Assembly: GCA_024638765.1 (NCBI GenBank)
Contig: JAHEJT010000001.1
Coordinates: 32,712-78,876 of the forward strand
Source of the DNA: Verrucomicrobiales bacterium
GTDB lineage: Bacteria > Verrucomicrobiota > Verrucomicrobiia > Verrucomicrobiales > DEV007
DNA length: 46,165 nucleotides
Reading direction: 5' to 3'
The notes beneath the pieces are model-generated. The model worked only from the letters and a program-made list of their open reading frames with translations, was not told where the DNA came from and made no database searches. Numbering within the stretch: position 1 is the first letter of the stretch; each line of letters begins with the position of its first letter. This document shows, in pieces, positions 1-7,493 of this stretch. A program made the translations under genes and the position numbers.

Positions 1-128
1 CACTGAACACTGAACACTGAACACTGAACACTGAACACTGAACACTGAACACTGAACACTGAACACTGAACACTGAACACTGAACACTGAACACTGAACA
101 CTGAACACTGAACACTGAACACTGAACA
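1..128. repeat. Heptanucleotide tandem array, 18 copies of CACTGAA
   Basis: Eighteen perfect copies of the 7-mer CACTGAA (1-126) plus two bases, with no interruption and no variant unit. It begins at base 1, so the array is truncated by the window edge and its true length is unknown. Too short-period for CRISPR and not a continuous coding repeat. The same word in rotated and variant form (CTGAACC, CTGGACA) recurs at 4763-4790. Confidence 0.97.
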
Positions 129-151
129 GCGGCGAAGCCGGCCACCCCCTT

Positions 152-180
152 TGTGTCATCCCGAGCGGAGTCGAGATGCG
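152..180. repeat. Solitary half of the family A (REPIN-like) palindrome
   Basis: Left-arm sequence GTCATCCCGAGCGGAGTC followed by GAGATGCG. It matches the left arms at 2701, 11019, 31937 and 38833, but the next few hundred bases hold no matching right arm (GACTCCGCTCGGGATGAC), so this is a single or decayed copy. Confidence 0.8.
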
Positions 181-279
181 AAGCAAGTAATCTGCCCGAA
201 GGGGAGGCAAATCTCTCTTCCCGCCCCACACCGTCGCCAGCCTAATTACCGTCCCTCCATCAAAGATCACCGCACTTTC

Positions 280-307
280 CATCTGCGGTCTGCCGTCTGC
301 CATCTGC
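280..307. repeat. Seven-base-phase repeat (CATCTGC word)
   Basis: Four units in exact 7-bp phase: CATCTGC at 280 and 301, with GGTCTGC and CGTCTGC between them. The repeat runs directly into the stop codon of the neighbouring minus-strand peptidase gene (TAG, complement of 307-309). Confidence 0.8.
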
Positions 308-1080
308 TATCCCCCGCCCAACCGGAACACCCCGTCCAGAAACGCCTTCTGCGCGCCGACTCTCCGGAACAGGGAATACTCCGAGGGAGTCTCGAAGGTG
401 ATCGAATGATCGGAGTGCTCGTAAAAGAGCACCAGCGCCTCCGGCAATCCGCTCAAATCCTTGGGAATGCGCTTCGTCCGGCGCCGGATGACACCGTTGA
501 CCGGGCGCATGCCGTCGATCGTTTTCCGCGGATCGGGCGCGATATGCGCGCGACAACCGCGCAAGAGTTTTTCTCCGAGATCCAGTCCCGACCGCGCGAC
601 CTCGTAAAGATAAAGCCCCTTGGCGTCGTAATCTTCGTGGAGCGTCACGCACAAGCGGAACCGTCCCCCGTCGAGGTATTTCCTCCAGTTGACAATATGC
701 CCGTCGCGACGGCTGTGAAAGAGGCGGTTCAAATCTTTACCCCGGTGGTCGTTGCGCGTGTTATTAATGAGGCCCCAGGGATTGAAGCAAGGCAGAATCG
801 CGACCGGGGTTTCCGCCAGCAAATCCACATTTTCCTCGGCCCATTCCACCAGCCCGAGCACCCCCGCCGGTTCATCCCCGTGGACTCCGGCACACAAATA
901 GAGCGCCTCTTCCGGCGATCGCCCTCGTGATCGATACCCCACCACGTCGAATCCACCCGCCTTGTGCATCACCCGCTCCGTGAGCTTGGCTGCGCGGGCA
1001 ATCGCTTTCCATCGACGACGCAAATCGCGATAGTCATGCGCGCGATGGGACTGCAGGTACCGCCGTTCGTCTTCCTTCAT
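307..1080 (-). CDS. M14-family zinc peptidase, probably murein-peptide amidase-like (MpaA/AspA type)
   Basis: A 257-residue single-domain protein of the M14 carboxypeptidase / succinylglutamate desuccinylase-aspartoacylase superfamily. Expected zinc ligands are visible: H67 and E70 in GVHGDEPAG, and H148 in TLHED. A candidate catalytic Glu is E230 in TFETP, and DLNR (117-120) matches the substrate-binding segment. There is no signal peptide, so a cytoplasmic role is expected. The start is ATG 1080, 23 bp after the Mpl stop, preceded by GGGGAG; the open frame continues upstream through mpl but without family similarity. E. coli MpaA, similar in size, cleaves the D-Glu-DAP bond of the murein tripeptide that Mpl otherwise re-uses. 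Position directly after mpl makes that activity a reasonable inference. M14 membership is secure; the substrate is not. Confidence 0.75.
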   Translation of the reverse strand: MKEDERRYLQSHRAHDYRDLRRRWKAIARAAKLTERVMHKAGGFDVVGYRSRGRSPEEALYLCAGVHGDEPAGVLGLVEWAEENVDLLAETPVAILPCFNPWGLINNTRNDHRGKDLNRLFHSRRDGHIVNWRKYLDGGRFRLCVTLHEDYDAKGLYLYEVARSGLDLGEKLLRGCRAHIAPDPRKTIDGMRPVNGVIRRRTKRIPKDLSGLPEALVLFYEHSDHSITFETPSEYSLFRRVGAQKAFLDGVFRLGGG

Positions 1081-1103
1081 GCTCCCCGCAATCTCACCCC
1101 GGA

Positions 1104-2483
1104 TCAAAAAGCCGCCAGCAACTTCTCGTGAATCCCTTCGAATCCTCCGTTGCTGAAGATCACGATCACGTCCCCCGTTTTCGCCTCGGTTTTCAAGTAA
1201 TCGACAATCGCCCCGCTGTCGGCGCCGTGATACGCCGGTCTGCCACCCCTCTTCACCTTGTCCACGACCGCGTCGACGTCGAGCCGGTCCCCCTCGGGAA
1301 TCTTCTCCGGCTGGGCCACGGAGGCCACCACCACGCCGTCCGCCAGGCTGAGCGCCTCCGGCAGTGCATCCTGGAAAATCTTGCGTTTCGTCGTGTTGGA
1401 ACGGGGCTCGAACACCGCCCACAGCCTTCTCCCCGGAAAGCGCTGCCGGATCGCGGCTATACCGTGGCGCATCGCCGTGGGATGATGCCCGAAGTCGTCG
1501 ACCACGGCGATTCCATGCACTTCACCCCGCACCTCCTGCCGCCGGGCGATTCCTTCGAACCCTTCAAGCGCCGCGCGAATCTCGTCCGACCCCAGTCCCA
1601 GGAATCGCGCCGCACAGACCGCCATCGCGGCATTGCGCACATTGAATTCCCCATCCATCCGGAGGAGAAACTTCTCCCCGTCCAGCGCGAAGCGCGACTC
1701 CCCCGGCGCATATTCCACGTCTTCGAGTCTGACGTCGCAATCACTCCCGGTCCCGACACGCACGACTTCCGCCAGGCATCCCTCCACCACGTCCAGGCAA
1801 TTCGGATCATCTCCGTTGACGAAGACGCGTCCTTGGGAAGGCACCACCCGCATCAACCGCTCAAAGGACAGTTTGATCTCGTCGAGGCTCGAAAAGATAT
1901 CCGCGTGATCGAACTCGATATTGTTCACGATGACGACCTCGGGCAGGTAATGCAGGAACTTGCTGCGCTTGTCAAAAAAGGCGGTGTCGTATTCGTCTCC
2001 CTCCAACACCACGAACTCGGAGTCCGTGAAGCGCGCGCCTTTACCCAGGTTCCTGGGAATTCCCCCGATCATGAAACTCGGATCTTTTCCGCAGGCCTCC
2101 AGGATCCAGGCCATCATCGAGGTTACCGTGGTTTTCCCGTGCGTGCCCGTCACCACCACGTTCCGGCGGCGTCGCAGGAAATGTTCCTTGATGATTTCCG
2201 GAAGCGACACGTATCGGAGCCGCCGGTTGAGCACTTCCTCGACTTCAGGATTGCCCCGGCTCATGGCGTTCCCGATCACCACCACGTCGACGTCCTCCGG
2301 AATGTTCTCGGCGCGAAATCCCTCGTGCATTTCCACGCCGCTTGTCTCGAGAAAAGTCGACATCGGGGGATAAATCCCCGCATCCGAGCCGGTGACGCGG
2401 TATCCTCGCTCCACGAGAGCCGCCGCCACCGAACCCATCGCGGTGCCGCATACCCCCACAAAATGTATCTTTTTTTCCCGCAT
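1104..2483 (-). CDS. mpl: UDP-N-acetylmuramate:L-alanyl-gamma-D-glutamyl-meso-diaminopimelate ligase
   Basis: Mur-ligase family enzyme of 459 residues that joins recycled tripeptide L-Ala-gamma-D-Glu-mDAP to UDP-MurNAc using ATP in the cytoplasm. The N-terminal Rossmann domain begins HFVGVCGTAMG. The ATP loop is GTHGKTT (113-119). The segment EGDEYDTAFFDKRSKF (161-176) is the signature that separates Mpl from MurC. A central domain (NIEFDHADIF) and a C-terminal domain with FEPRSNTTKR follow. Length is normal for Mpl (about 450-460). The downstream M14 peptidase is only 23 bp away, so the two are probably co-transcribed, and an amidase lies upstream on the same strand. Confidence 0.93.
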   Translation of the reverse strand: MREKKIHFVGVCGTAMGSVAAALVERGYRVTGSDAGIYPPMSTFLETSGVEMHEGFRAENIPEDVDVVVIGNAMSRGNPEVEEVLNRRLRYVSLPEIIKEHFLRRRRNVVVTGTHGKTTVTSMMAWILEACGKDPSFMIGGIPRNLGKGARFTDSEFVVLEGDEYDTAFFDKRSKFLHYLPEVVIVNNIEFDHADIFSSLDEIKLSFERLMRVVPSQGRVFVNGDDPNCLDVVEGCLAEVVRVGTGSDCDVRLEDVEYAPGESRFALDGEKFLLRMDGEFNVRNAAMAVCAARFLGLGSDEIRAALEGFEGIARRQEVRGEVHGIAVVDDFGHHPTAMRHGIAAIRQRFPGRRLWAVFEPRSNTTKRKIFQDALPEALSLADGVVVASVAQPEKIPEGDRLDVDAVVDKVKRGGRPAYHGADSGAIVDYLKTEAKTGDVIVIFSNGGFEGIHEKLLAAF

Positions 2484-2492
2484 GTCGGTTTG

Positions 2493-2527
2493 CAGGTATC
2501 GCCTATCAGGTATCCGCCATTAGTTGC
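2493..2527. repeat. Seven-base-phase repeat (CAGGTAT word) upstream of mpl
   Basis: Units in exact 7-bp phase: CAGGTAT at 2493 and 2507, CGCCTAT at 2500, CCGCCAT at 2514, TAGTTGC at 2521. It lies 10 bp upstream of the mpl start codon, so it is probably in the mRNA leader or promoter. Confidence 0.7.
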
Positions 2528-2626
2528 CAGAAAATATCCCGAATAACTCGATCTCCGGCGCACCTGTCCTCCGAAGCCTTGGCAAAAGAAGAATCGCCCT
2601 CCCATCTCCATCTCTGACCCCTGCTT

Positions 2627-2704
2627 GTCATCCCAGGCTCCCTTCTGTCATGACAGCCCCTTTCTGTCATCACGGCCCCTTTCTGTCATCACGGCCCCTT
2701 TTTG
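2627..2704. repeat. Reiterated tips of the family A left arm
   Basis: GTCAT occurs at 2627, 2647, 2666, 2685 and 2704, a spacing of 20, 19, 19 and 19 bp. The last one is the tip of the full left arm of the palindrome at 2701. Between them is a tandem 19-bp unit of the form CTGTCATCACGGCCCC. Confidence 0.85.
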
Positions 2705-2856
2705 TCATCCCGAACGGAGTCGAGGGATCTCTCAATATGCCCAATGGCTTCTATTGCCAGATTTCTGACGAATACATTGGGAGATGCGCGCGATCTTCTG
2801 CAAGTGAACCCCAGTGGAGGACCGTGAGATCCCTCGACTCCGCTCGGGATGACAAA
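2701..2856. repeat. Family A REPIN-like paired palindrome, copy 1
   Basis: Left arm 2701-2731 (TTTGTCATCCCGAACGGAGT and on) and right arm 2826-2856 (ending TCGGGATGACAAA) are inverted copies of about 30 bp with one mismatch, enclosing about 95 bp of non-repeated DNA. The other complete copies are at 11019, 31937 and 38833. No transposase is adjacent. The rest of this 437-bp gap (2484-2920) holds the repeats listed separately and no gene that I can support. Confidence 0.92.
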
Positions 2857-2874
2857 CAAAGAACGAGCGACGTG

Positions 2875-2915
2875 CAGTGAACCGTGGACTGCAGAGCAGC
2901 ATCCCCGATCCCCGA
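2875..2915. repeat. Short seven-base-phase repeat
   Basis: Two exact CCCCGAT units (2903-2916) preceded in the same phase by degenerate units CAGTGAA, CCGTGGA and CTGCAGA. Weakest member of the heptad class in the window. Confidence 0.5.
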
Positions 2916-2920
2916 TGCCC

Positions 2921-3802
2921 TCACCCCTCCTTGAGCACGTAATCCGGAAAATAGCGTCCCGGGCAGCTCAGGGAATCCGAATGCAGCTGATCATGCGTGG
3001 CTAACTCAATGGCGCCCGCCTTGGCTTTGAGATAGTCAATCAACTCGTCCAACGCTTCGAGTTGCGCCTGCTGGACTTTATCCTTGTTGAAATCACCCAC
3101 CAGGCAGACTCCAATTGCAGCCCGGTCGCGCGATTCGTCCTGGAGATGCCACCCGTCCACCTGCCCAAGCCAACGCTGCCCTACCTCGATCTCGCCCTTC
3201 CCCGAATAAGAACCGTTGCCGATGACGAAGTGATAAGCCAGTCCATCGGTCAACCCGCGCACCTGGCGGTGGTAATAGTCGAAAACTTTCGCGTTTCCCC
3301 TCTCGGTCGCGCTGTTGTGGACGACCACATACTTCCAGCGGCCGCGATCGATCGACGCCGCGTCAATCTGCGCGCGCACCTCCCGGGTCAGGTATTTCCA
3401 GCTTCGGCGCCGGGCGCTGAAATCGACTTCATAGACTCCACTCGACTTGGAAACCGTAATCTCGTCAGGAACCTCCTGCGAAGAAACCAGGGCGCGCTCC
3501 ACCGAGGGAACCCGAATCTCGAGCTTCCGCGGCCCCCCACTCTCCTGCTCGCCCCCGTAAATTCCATGTCGGCCCACGGTCGCCGGGATCGTCCGCCCGA
3601 AACCCGCAGTCAGGAGACCGCGGTCTCTCCTCCCGTCCTCGGGTCCCCCCATGGAGAGGAGCGTGGCGACGAGCAGGCCGGCCGGGAACAGCAGACAGAC
3701 TTCCCGGGTGATCTTCCGCCGGCGGCGTTCTCCCTTTCCGGACGCCGCGATCACGCGCCTGGAACCAGAAGAACGAGCCCTAACACAATCAAAATCAATC
3801 AC
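2921..3802 (-). CDS. N-acetylmuramoyl-L-alanine amidase (amidase_2/PGRP fold)
   Basis: A protein of up to 293 residues. The C-terminal half (about 155-293) is an amidase_2/PGRP zinc amidase: VVHNSAT carries the first likely zinc His (H162), LAYHFVIGNG is the conserved core strand, and the final THDQL ... SCPGRYFP supplies H270 and C280. The N-terminal part has a basic stretch and a hydrophobic segment (about 36-50), suggesting a signal anchor, then a low-similarity linker. Such enzymes cut the MurNAc-L-Ala bond; here the product could feed the Mpl route encoded just downstream. The start is uncertain: GTG 3802 lies only a few bases after the predicted transcription start, and an in-frame GTG at 3754 (residue 17) is an alternative; neither has a good ribosome-binding site. 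Confidence 0.8.
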   Translation of the reverse strand: MIDFDCVRARSSGSRRVIAASGKGERRRRKITREVCLLFPAGLLVATLLSMGGPEDGRRDRGLLTAGFGRTIPATVGRHGIYGGEQESGGPRKLEIRVPSVERALVSSQEVPDEITVSKSSGVYEVDFSARRRSWKYLTREVRAQIDAASIDRGRWKYVVVHNSATERGNAKVFDYYHRQVRGLTDGLAYHFVIGNGSYSGKGEIEVGQRWLGQVDGWHLQDESRDRAAIGVCLVGDFNKDKVQQAQLEALDELIDYLKAKAGAIELATHDQLHSDSLSCPGRYFPDYVLKEG

Positions 3803-3813
3803 TTAGACCGATC

Positions 3814-3841
3814 AATATAGTTAATTTTTCTTAAAAATCAA
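3814..3841 (-). promoter_or_regulatory. Sigma70-type promoter for the amidase gene
   Basis: On the minus strand TTGATT (3841-3836), a 16-bp AT-rich spacer and TATATT (3819-3814) form a good -35/-10 pair in an otherwise GC-rich sequence. Expected transcription start near 3807, about 5 bases before the GTG at 3802. Confidence 0.5.
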
Positions 3842-3979
3842 AGGATTTATCATAATTTCTTCTATTACGTGCGTCTCGACTCAACATGGCTATTTCACGG
3901 GTGGACCGACCTCCGCCAGCCTTGATCCCTCCACCCTCTGCCGCTAGCTTGCGCCAGCACGCCCCCTCCCCCGGTTCCC

Positions 3980-4594
3980 ATGCAACGCGACTTTCTCTTC
4001 GATATCGGAAATGTGATCCTCAAATTCGATTTTGAGGCCGCCCACCGGCAGCTCCTCCCGATCGAATGCCGGGCCTCCAGCGAGTCGCTCCATGCGTTGC
4101 AGCGGGCCCAGGCCGAACTCGAATCCGGACGCCTGGACGACGAGAATTTTATCTCGCGAGCCATGGAAATCACCGGGTTTTCGGGGTCTCCGGCGGAGTT
4201 CACACGCATCTGGTGTGAAATCTTTGAACCGAACACCGCCGTATGCGATTTGGTCGCGCAACTCGCTTCCCGCGGCCATCGCCTCTTTCTGCTCTCCAAT
4301 ACCAGCGGTCTTCACGCGGAGTATTTCGAGCGCGAGTACCCCGTTTTCGACTGCTTCCAGGATGCGGTCTACTCTCACACCGCCAAGTCCCTGAAGCCGG
4401 ACCGCAAGATTTTCGAAGAGGCCGTGCGTCAATTCGACCTGGATCCCGGTGCGACGGTTTATATTGACGATCGCGATGAAAACGTCGCTGCAGGACGCCG
4501 GCTGGGGCTCCACGCGATTCTCTACGACTACGACCGGCACGAGGACCTCCTCGATGCACTCCAGGCCCTTGGCGTGGATCTGGAACCAAGGTAG
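3980..4594 (+). CDS. HAD-superfamily (subfamily IA) phosphatase, YihX-like
   Basis: A 204-residue haloacid-dehalogenase hydrolase. Motif I is FDIGNVI with nucleophile D8; the +2 position is Gly rather than Asp, as is usual for the YihX type (FDLGNV). Motif II is LLSNTSG, motif III the Lys of KPDRKIFEEA, motif IV YIDDRDENV. Helical cap residues lie between motifs I and II. YihX of E. coli dephosphorylates alpha-D-glucose-1-phosphate; a sugar-phosphate substrate here is an inference, though it would fit the glycogen gene glgC about 3 kb away. It is a lone plus-strand gene, divergent from the amidase, with start ATG 3980 close to the motif I strand as expected. Confidence 0.82.
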   Translation: MQRDFLFDIGNVILKFDFEAAHRQLLPIECRASSESLHALQRAQAELESGRLDDENFISRAMEITGFSGSPAEFTRIWCEIFEPNTAVCDLVAQLASRGHRLFLLSNTSGLHAEYFEREYPVFDCFQDAVYSHTAKSLKPDRKIFEEAVRQFDLDPGATVYIDDRDENVAAGRRLGLHAILYDYDRHEDLLDALQALGVDLEPR

Positions 4595-4610
4595 GGCGAC
4601 GCGCTTGGCG

Positions 4611-4632
4611 CCGTAGCTTCAGCGAAGGAGGA
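4611..4632. repeat. Family F hairpin remnant (AGCGAAGGAGGATC core)
   Basis: CCGTAGCTTCAGCGAAGGAGG just after the HAD gene stop. It shares CGTAG..TC.AGCGAAGGAGGATC with 34025-34048, and its core resembles GAAGCCTTGGCGAAG at 28549-28574. Here only the right side of the stem is well kept. Confidence 0.55.
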
Positions 4633-4647
4633 TCCCCGCGGAGCCGT

Positions 4648-4701
4648 CGGAGAACGAACCTCCCGGTTCGTTCAGAACGAGTCTGAAGACTCGTTCTCCG
4701 G
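4648..4701. repeat. Family C palindrome, copy 1
   Basis: CGGAGAACGA (4648-4657) pairs with TCGTTCTCCG (4691-4700). Inside is a second perfect hairpin, CGAGTC-TGAA-GACTCG. The related copy is at 31829-31893. Confidence 0.8.
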
Positions 4702-4762
4702 CTGGCCTCGATACGTTCCACCCACACAACGCGAAGCGGGTAGGACAAATCGCCCCTATCCG

Positions 4763-4790
4763 CTGAACCCTGGACACTGAACCCTGAACG
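4763..4790. repeat. Seven-base-phase repeat (CTGAACC word)
   Basis: Four units in exact phase: CTGAACC at 4763 and 4777, CTGGACA at 4770, CTGAACG at 4784. The word is a one-base variant of a rotation of the CACTGAA unit at the left window edge. Confidence 0.85.
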
Positions 4791-4812
4791 AGGCCGCAGG
4801 CCGCTCCCCACT

Positions 4813-5268
4813 CTACCGGCTCAGGTCGTCTTGATAGAGGACTTTGAATCCGTTCTTAATGAGCACATGGGAGGCGATCTCCCGGTCCTCCGTGCACAGA
4901 GCCAGCACCGCTTTGTCCTCGGGATGCACCAGCAGGGGGTAACTGAAATGCAGATTGACCTCCGCGACGAGCAGCGAGGACAGGATCCGCGAGAGATTGG
5001 TGGATCCTCCGGGCAACTGCACGACCACCAGGTCCATGCAGCCATAGGGAATCCCCCGCTCCATGAAGATCGTTTCCACGGTTTCGGGATCACTGACCAC
5101 CATGCGCACCATGGTGGCGTCAATCGAGTCCTGCACGCTCAAGCCCAGCACTTCGACTTTGGCGTCATTCAGAAGGCGCACGACGGAAAGCAGCTCACCT
5201 GCTTTGTTCTCCAGGAAAACGGAGAATTGCTTCACCGCTTCCCCCAATCTCACCGCCTCCTCTTCCAT
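4813..5268 (-). CDS. Tandem ACT-domain protein
   Basis: A 151-residue protein made almost entirely of two ACT-type beta-alpha-beta-beta-alpha-beta units. The first starts KQFSVFLENKAGELLSVVRLL, the classic ligand-binding edge of an ACT domain; the second starts about residue 77 with VVVQLPGGSTNLSRILSSLL. There is no catalytic domain. Such stand-alone tandem ACT proteins are thought to bind amino acids and regulate partner enzymes. It resembles but does not match IlvN/IlvH, which carry one N-terminal ACT domain and a different C-terminal half. It lies 261 bp downstream of glmS on the same strand; that gap holds only a weak hairpin. Ligand and partner are unknown. Confidence 0.75.
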   Translation of the reverse strand: MEEEAVRLGEAVKQFSVFLENKAGELLSVVRLLNDAKVEVLGLSVQDSIDATMVRMVVSDPETVETIFMERGIPYGCMDLVVVQLPGGSTNLSRILSSLLVAEVNLHFSYPLLVHPEDKAVLALCTEDREIASHVLIKNGFKVLYQDDLSR

Positions 5269-5459
5269 CCGGTCCTCTCTCTGTTACCGCGCGCTGTCCA
5301 CCGGGACGCGTGCGGCAACTTCGCCCGTCAACACCATCACCCCTAACACGCGTATGGCGCGCTTCATCCTGCCGCAGTTCCCTGTCTGACAACCTCTTTT
5401 ACTAAAGCCGGAGCTCCCAGACAAGCCCGCAATCCACACCCCATCGTGATGCGGGGGTC

Positions 5460-5494
5460 CCGCCTGCATATGCAAACCTTAGCGCCGCAGGCGG
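5460..5494. other. Hairpin downstream of glmS
   Basis: CCGCCTGC (5460-5467) and GCAGGCGG (5487-5494) form a perfect 8-bp stem with a 19-nt loop, about 36 bp past the glmS stop. There is no T-run, so it is only a possible terminator or another intergenic palindrome. The rest of 5269-5529 shows nothing I recognise. Confidence 0.4.
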
Positions 5495-5529
5495 CTCTCT
5501 TCGCCCATCCCCATCGTCAAGCGGCTAAC

Positions 5530-7380
5530 CTACTCGACCGTGACGCTTTTTGCCAAGTTTCGCGGCTTGTCGACGTCACAGCCGCGCGCCACCGCGATGT
5601 GATAGGCGAACAGCTGCAAGGGGATGGAGGTCAAGACCGGGCTCAGGTAATCCGGACATTGAGGAACGTAAATCACGTGATCACATATTCTTTCGAGCTC
5701 CGTGCGGCCCTCCGTGGTCACGGCGATCACCGGCCCCTTCCGCGCCTTGACCTCCTCGATATTGCTGACGTTCTTCTCAAAGACAAAATCGTCAGGCGCG
5801 ATAAAGACCGAAGGAAGATTCTCGTTCACCAACGCGATAACACCATGCTTCAATTCCGCGCTGGCATGTCCGGAGGCATAGATGTAGCTGATCTCCTTCA
5901 TCTTCAAGGCTCCCTCCAGGGCCGCGGGATAATTGAATTGCCGCCCCATGAAGAGCATCCCGCCGGCATCGGCATACTTCAACGCGATCTGCTTAATCTC
6001 CTCATTCTGCTCGAGTATCTTGCGGACCTTGTCCGGCAGCGCCCTCAGGGCCTCAATCACTTCCATCCCCCTGGTAACGGAAACGTGTTGCATTCTTCCC
6101 AGCAGGAGGGCGAGGAGATTCAATACCACCAGCTGGGAGGTAAATGACTTGGTCGCAGCCACCCCGATCTCGGGACCCGCGTGCATGTAAACGCCGCCAT
6201 CACTCTCGCGCGCGATCGTGCTCGCCACGTTGTTGCATATCCCCAGGACCTTGTGCCCCTTGCGCTGGCCCTCGCGCATAGCCGCCAGGGTGTCGATGGT
6301 CTCACCACTTTGACTGATGGCAAAAATCAGCGTGTTCTTGCCTGTCGGCATATTGCGGTAACGAAACTCACTCGCGATCTCCACCTCGGTGGGGACCCGC
6401 GCCAGCGATTCAATCAGATACTCTCCGACCATGGCGGCATGCGAAGCGGTCCCGCAGCCTGTCAGGACGATGCGGTCGACGCTCCGCAATTCCTGGGGAT
6501 TCATGTTTAACCCGCCCAGTTTGGCAGTGGCGTCCTCCGGCGAAAGCCGGCCACGCATCGCATTCTTGATGGCCTCGGGTTGCTCAAAAATTTCCTTGAG
6601 CATGAAATGCGGATAGTCGCCTTTCTCCGCCTGCTCCTCCGTAAAATCCACCCGGCTGACTTCGTAACTGGCCTTGCCTCCTTCCAGCGAATCGATTTCA
6701 AACTCGTCCGCCGTCAGCATCACCAGATCGTAATCGTTCAGGTAAATCGCATCGGAAGTATGCGAAACCACCGCAGCCACATCGCTGGCAAGAAAATTTT
6801 CCTTGGCCCCAAGTCCGACAATCAACGGACTCCCCAGGCGCGCGCCCACCACTGTCTCGGGCACATCCAGGTGAATCAAAGCGATCCCGTAAGTGCCCAC
6901 CACCTTTTGGAGAGCCTGCCGCACCGCCTTCAGGAGTCTCTCGCGCCCGTGTTCTCCGCCAAACTCGTCGTAACTTTCCCCGATCAAATGCGCGAGCACC
7001 TCGGAATCCGTTTGCGACTGGAAGACGTGCCCCTTCGCCTCCAATTCTTCCCTCAACACCTGGTAATTCTCGATGACCCCGTTGTGCACCAGGGCCAGGC
7101 GGCCGGACTGATCAAAATGGGGATGGGCGTTCTCGTCGGTCGGTTCGCCATGGGTCGCCCAGCGCGTGTGACTCACCCCGAAGGTGCCGTTGGGGGCGTT
7201 CCCGTCCAGCAAGTCGCTGAGGTTCTGAATCCGCCCCGCGCATTTCCTCAGGTTGATGCTGCCGTTATGCGCGACCGCCACCCCCGCGGAATCGTATCCG
7301 CGGTATTCCAGGCGGCGCAATCCTTCCAGGAGCAAGGGGGCTGCTTGTTCCCGGCCGACGTATCCGATAATTCCACACAT
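5530..7380 (-). CDS. glmS: Glutamine-fructose-6-phosphate aminotransferase (isomerizing)
   Basis: A 616-residue enzyme making glucosamine-6-phosphate from fructose-6-phosphate and glutamine, the entry to UDP-GlcNAc for peptidoglycan and lipid A. It begins MCGIIGYVG, exposing the Cys2 nucleophile of the class II glutaminase domain (about 1-240, with HTRWATHGEP and VHNGVIENY). Two SIS isomerase domains follow (TGCGTASHAA and the SQSGETIDT loop, then a second SIS). The C-terminus ends DKPRNLAKSVTVE, the conserved tail that closes the sugar site. Length is normal. No glmS ribozyme could be recognised in the 113-bp leader, which is shared with the divergent glgC gene. Confidence 0.97.
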   Translation of the reverse strand: MCGIIGYVGREQAAPLLLEGLRRLEYRGYDSAGVAVAHNGSINLRKCAGRIQNLSDLLDGNAPNGTFGVSHTRWATHGEPTDENAHPHFDQSGRLALVHNGVIENYQVLREELEAKGHVFQSQTDSEVLAHLIGESYDEFGGEHGRERLLKAVRQALQKVVGTYGIALIHLDVPETVVGARLGSPLIVGLGAKENFLASDVAAVVSHTSDAIYLNDYDLVMLTADEFEIDSLEGGKASYEVSRVDFTEEQAEKGDYPHFMLKEIFEQPEAIKNAMRGRLSPEDATAKLGGLNMNPQELRSVDRIVLTGCGTASHAAMVGEYLIESLARVPTEVEIASEFRYRNMPTGKNTLIFAISQSGETIDTLAAMREGQRKGHKVLGICNNVASTIARESDGGVYMHAGPEIGVAATKSFTSQLVVLNLLALLLGRMQHVSVTRGMEVIEALRALPDKVRKILEQNEEIKQIALKYADAGGMLFMGRQFNYPAALEGALKMKEISYIYASGHASAELKHGVIALVNENLPSVFIAPDDFVFEKNVSNIEEVKARKGPVIAVTTEGRTELERICDHVIYVPQCPDYLSPVLTSIPLQLFAYHIAVARGCDVDKPRNLAKSVTVE

Positions 7381-7493
7381 GCTGGGGGCAAAGAAATCTG
7401 ACGAGGTCGCGTAACGTCGCGCAGATCGCAGATCCAGTCAAAAAAGAATTCTGTTCGAGATGCCTTCACTCTGGTGTAATAAAAGGCTGGAAA

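Noticed and set aside
1-128. The CACTGAA array as a CRISPR
   Set aside because: Seven-base perfect tandem units with no spacers; no cas genes in the window.
1128-2546. A 472-codon plus-strand open frame over mpl
   Set aside because: Antisense shadow of mpl; His/Arg-rich translation without recognisable domains.
4813-5268. Calling the tandem-ACT protein the acetolactate synthase small subunit (ilvN)
   Set aside because: Both halves look like ACT units and the C-terminal half lacks the IlvN pattern; it is also far from ilvB and next to glmS.
7381-7493. glmS ribozyme in the glmS leader
   Set aside because: The 113-bp divergent gap is too short to hold the ribozyme with flanks as well as the glgC promoter, and no core motif was seen.
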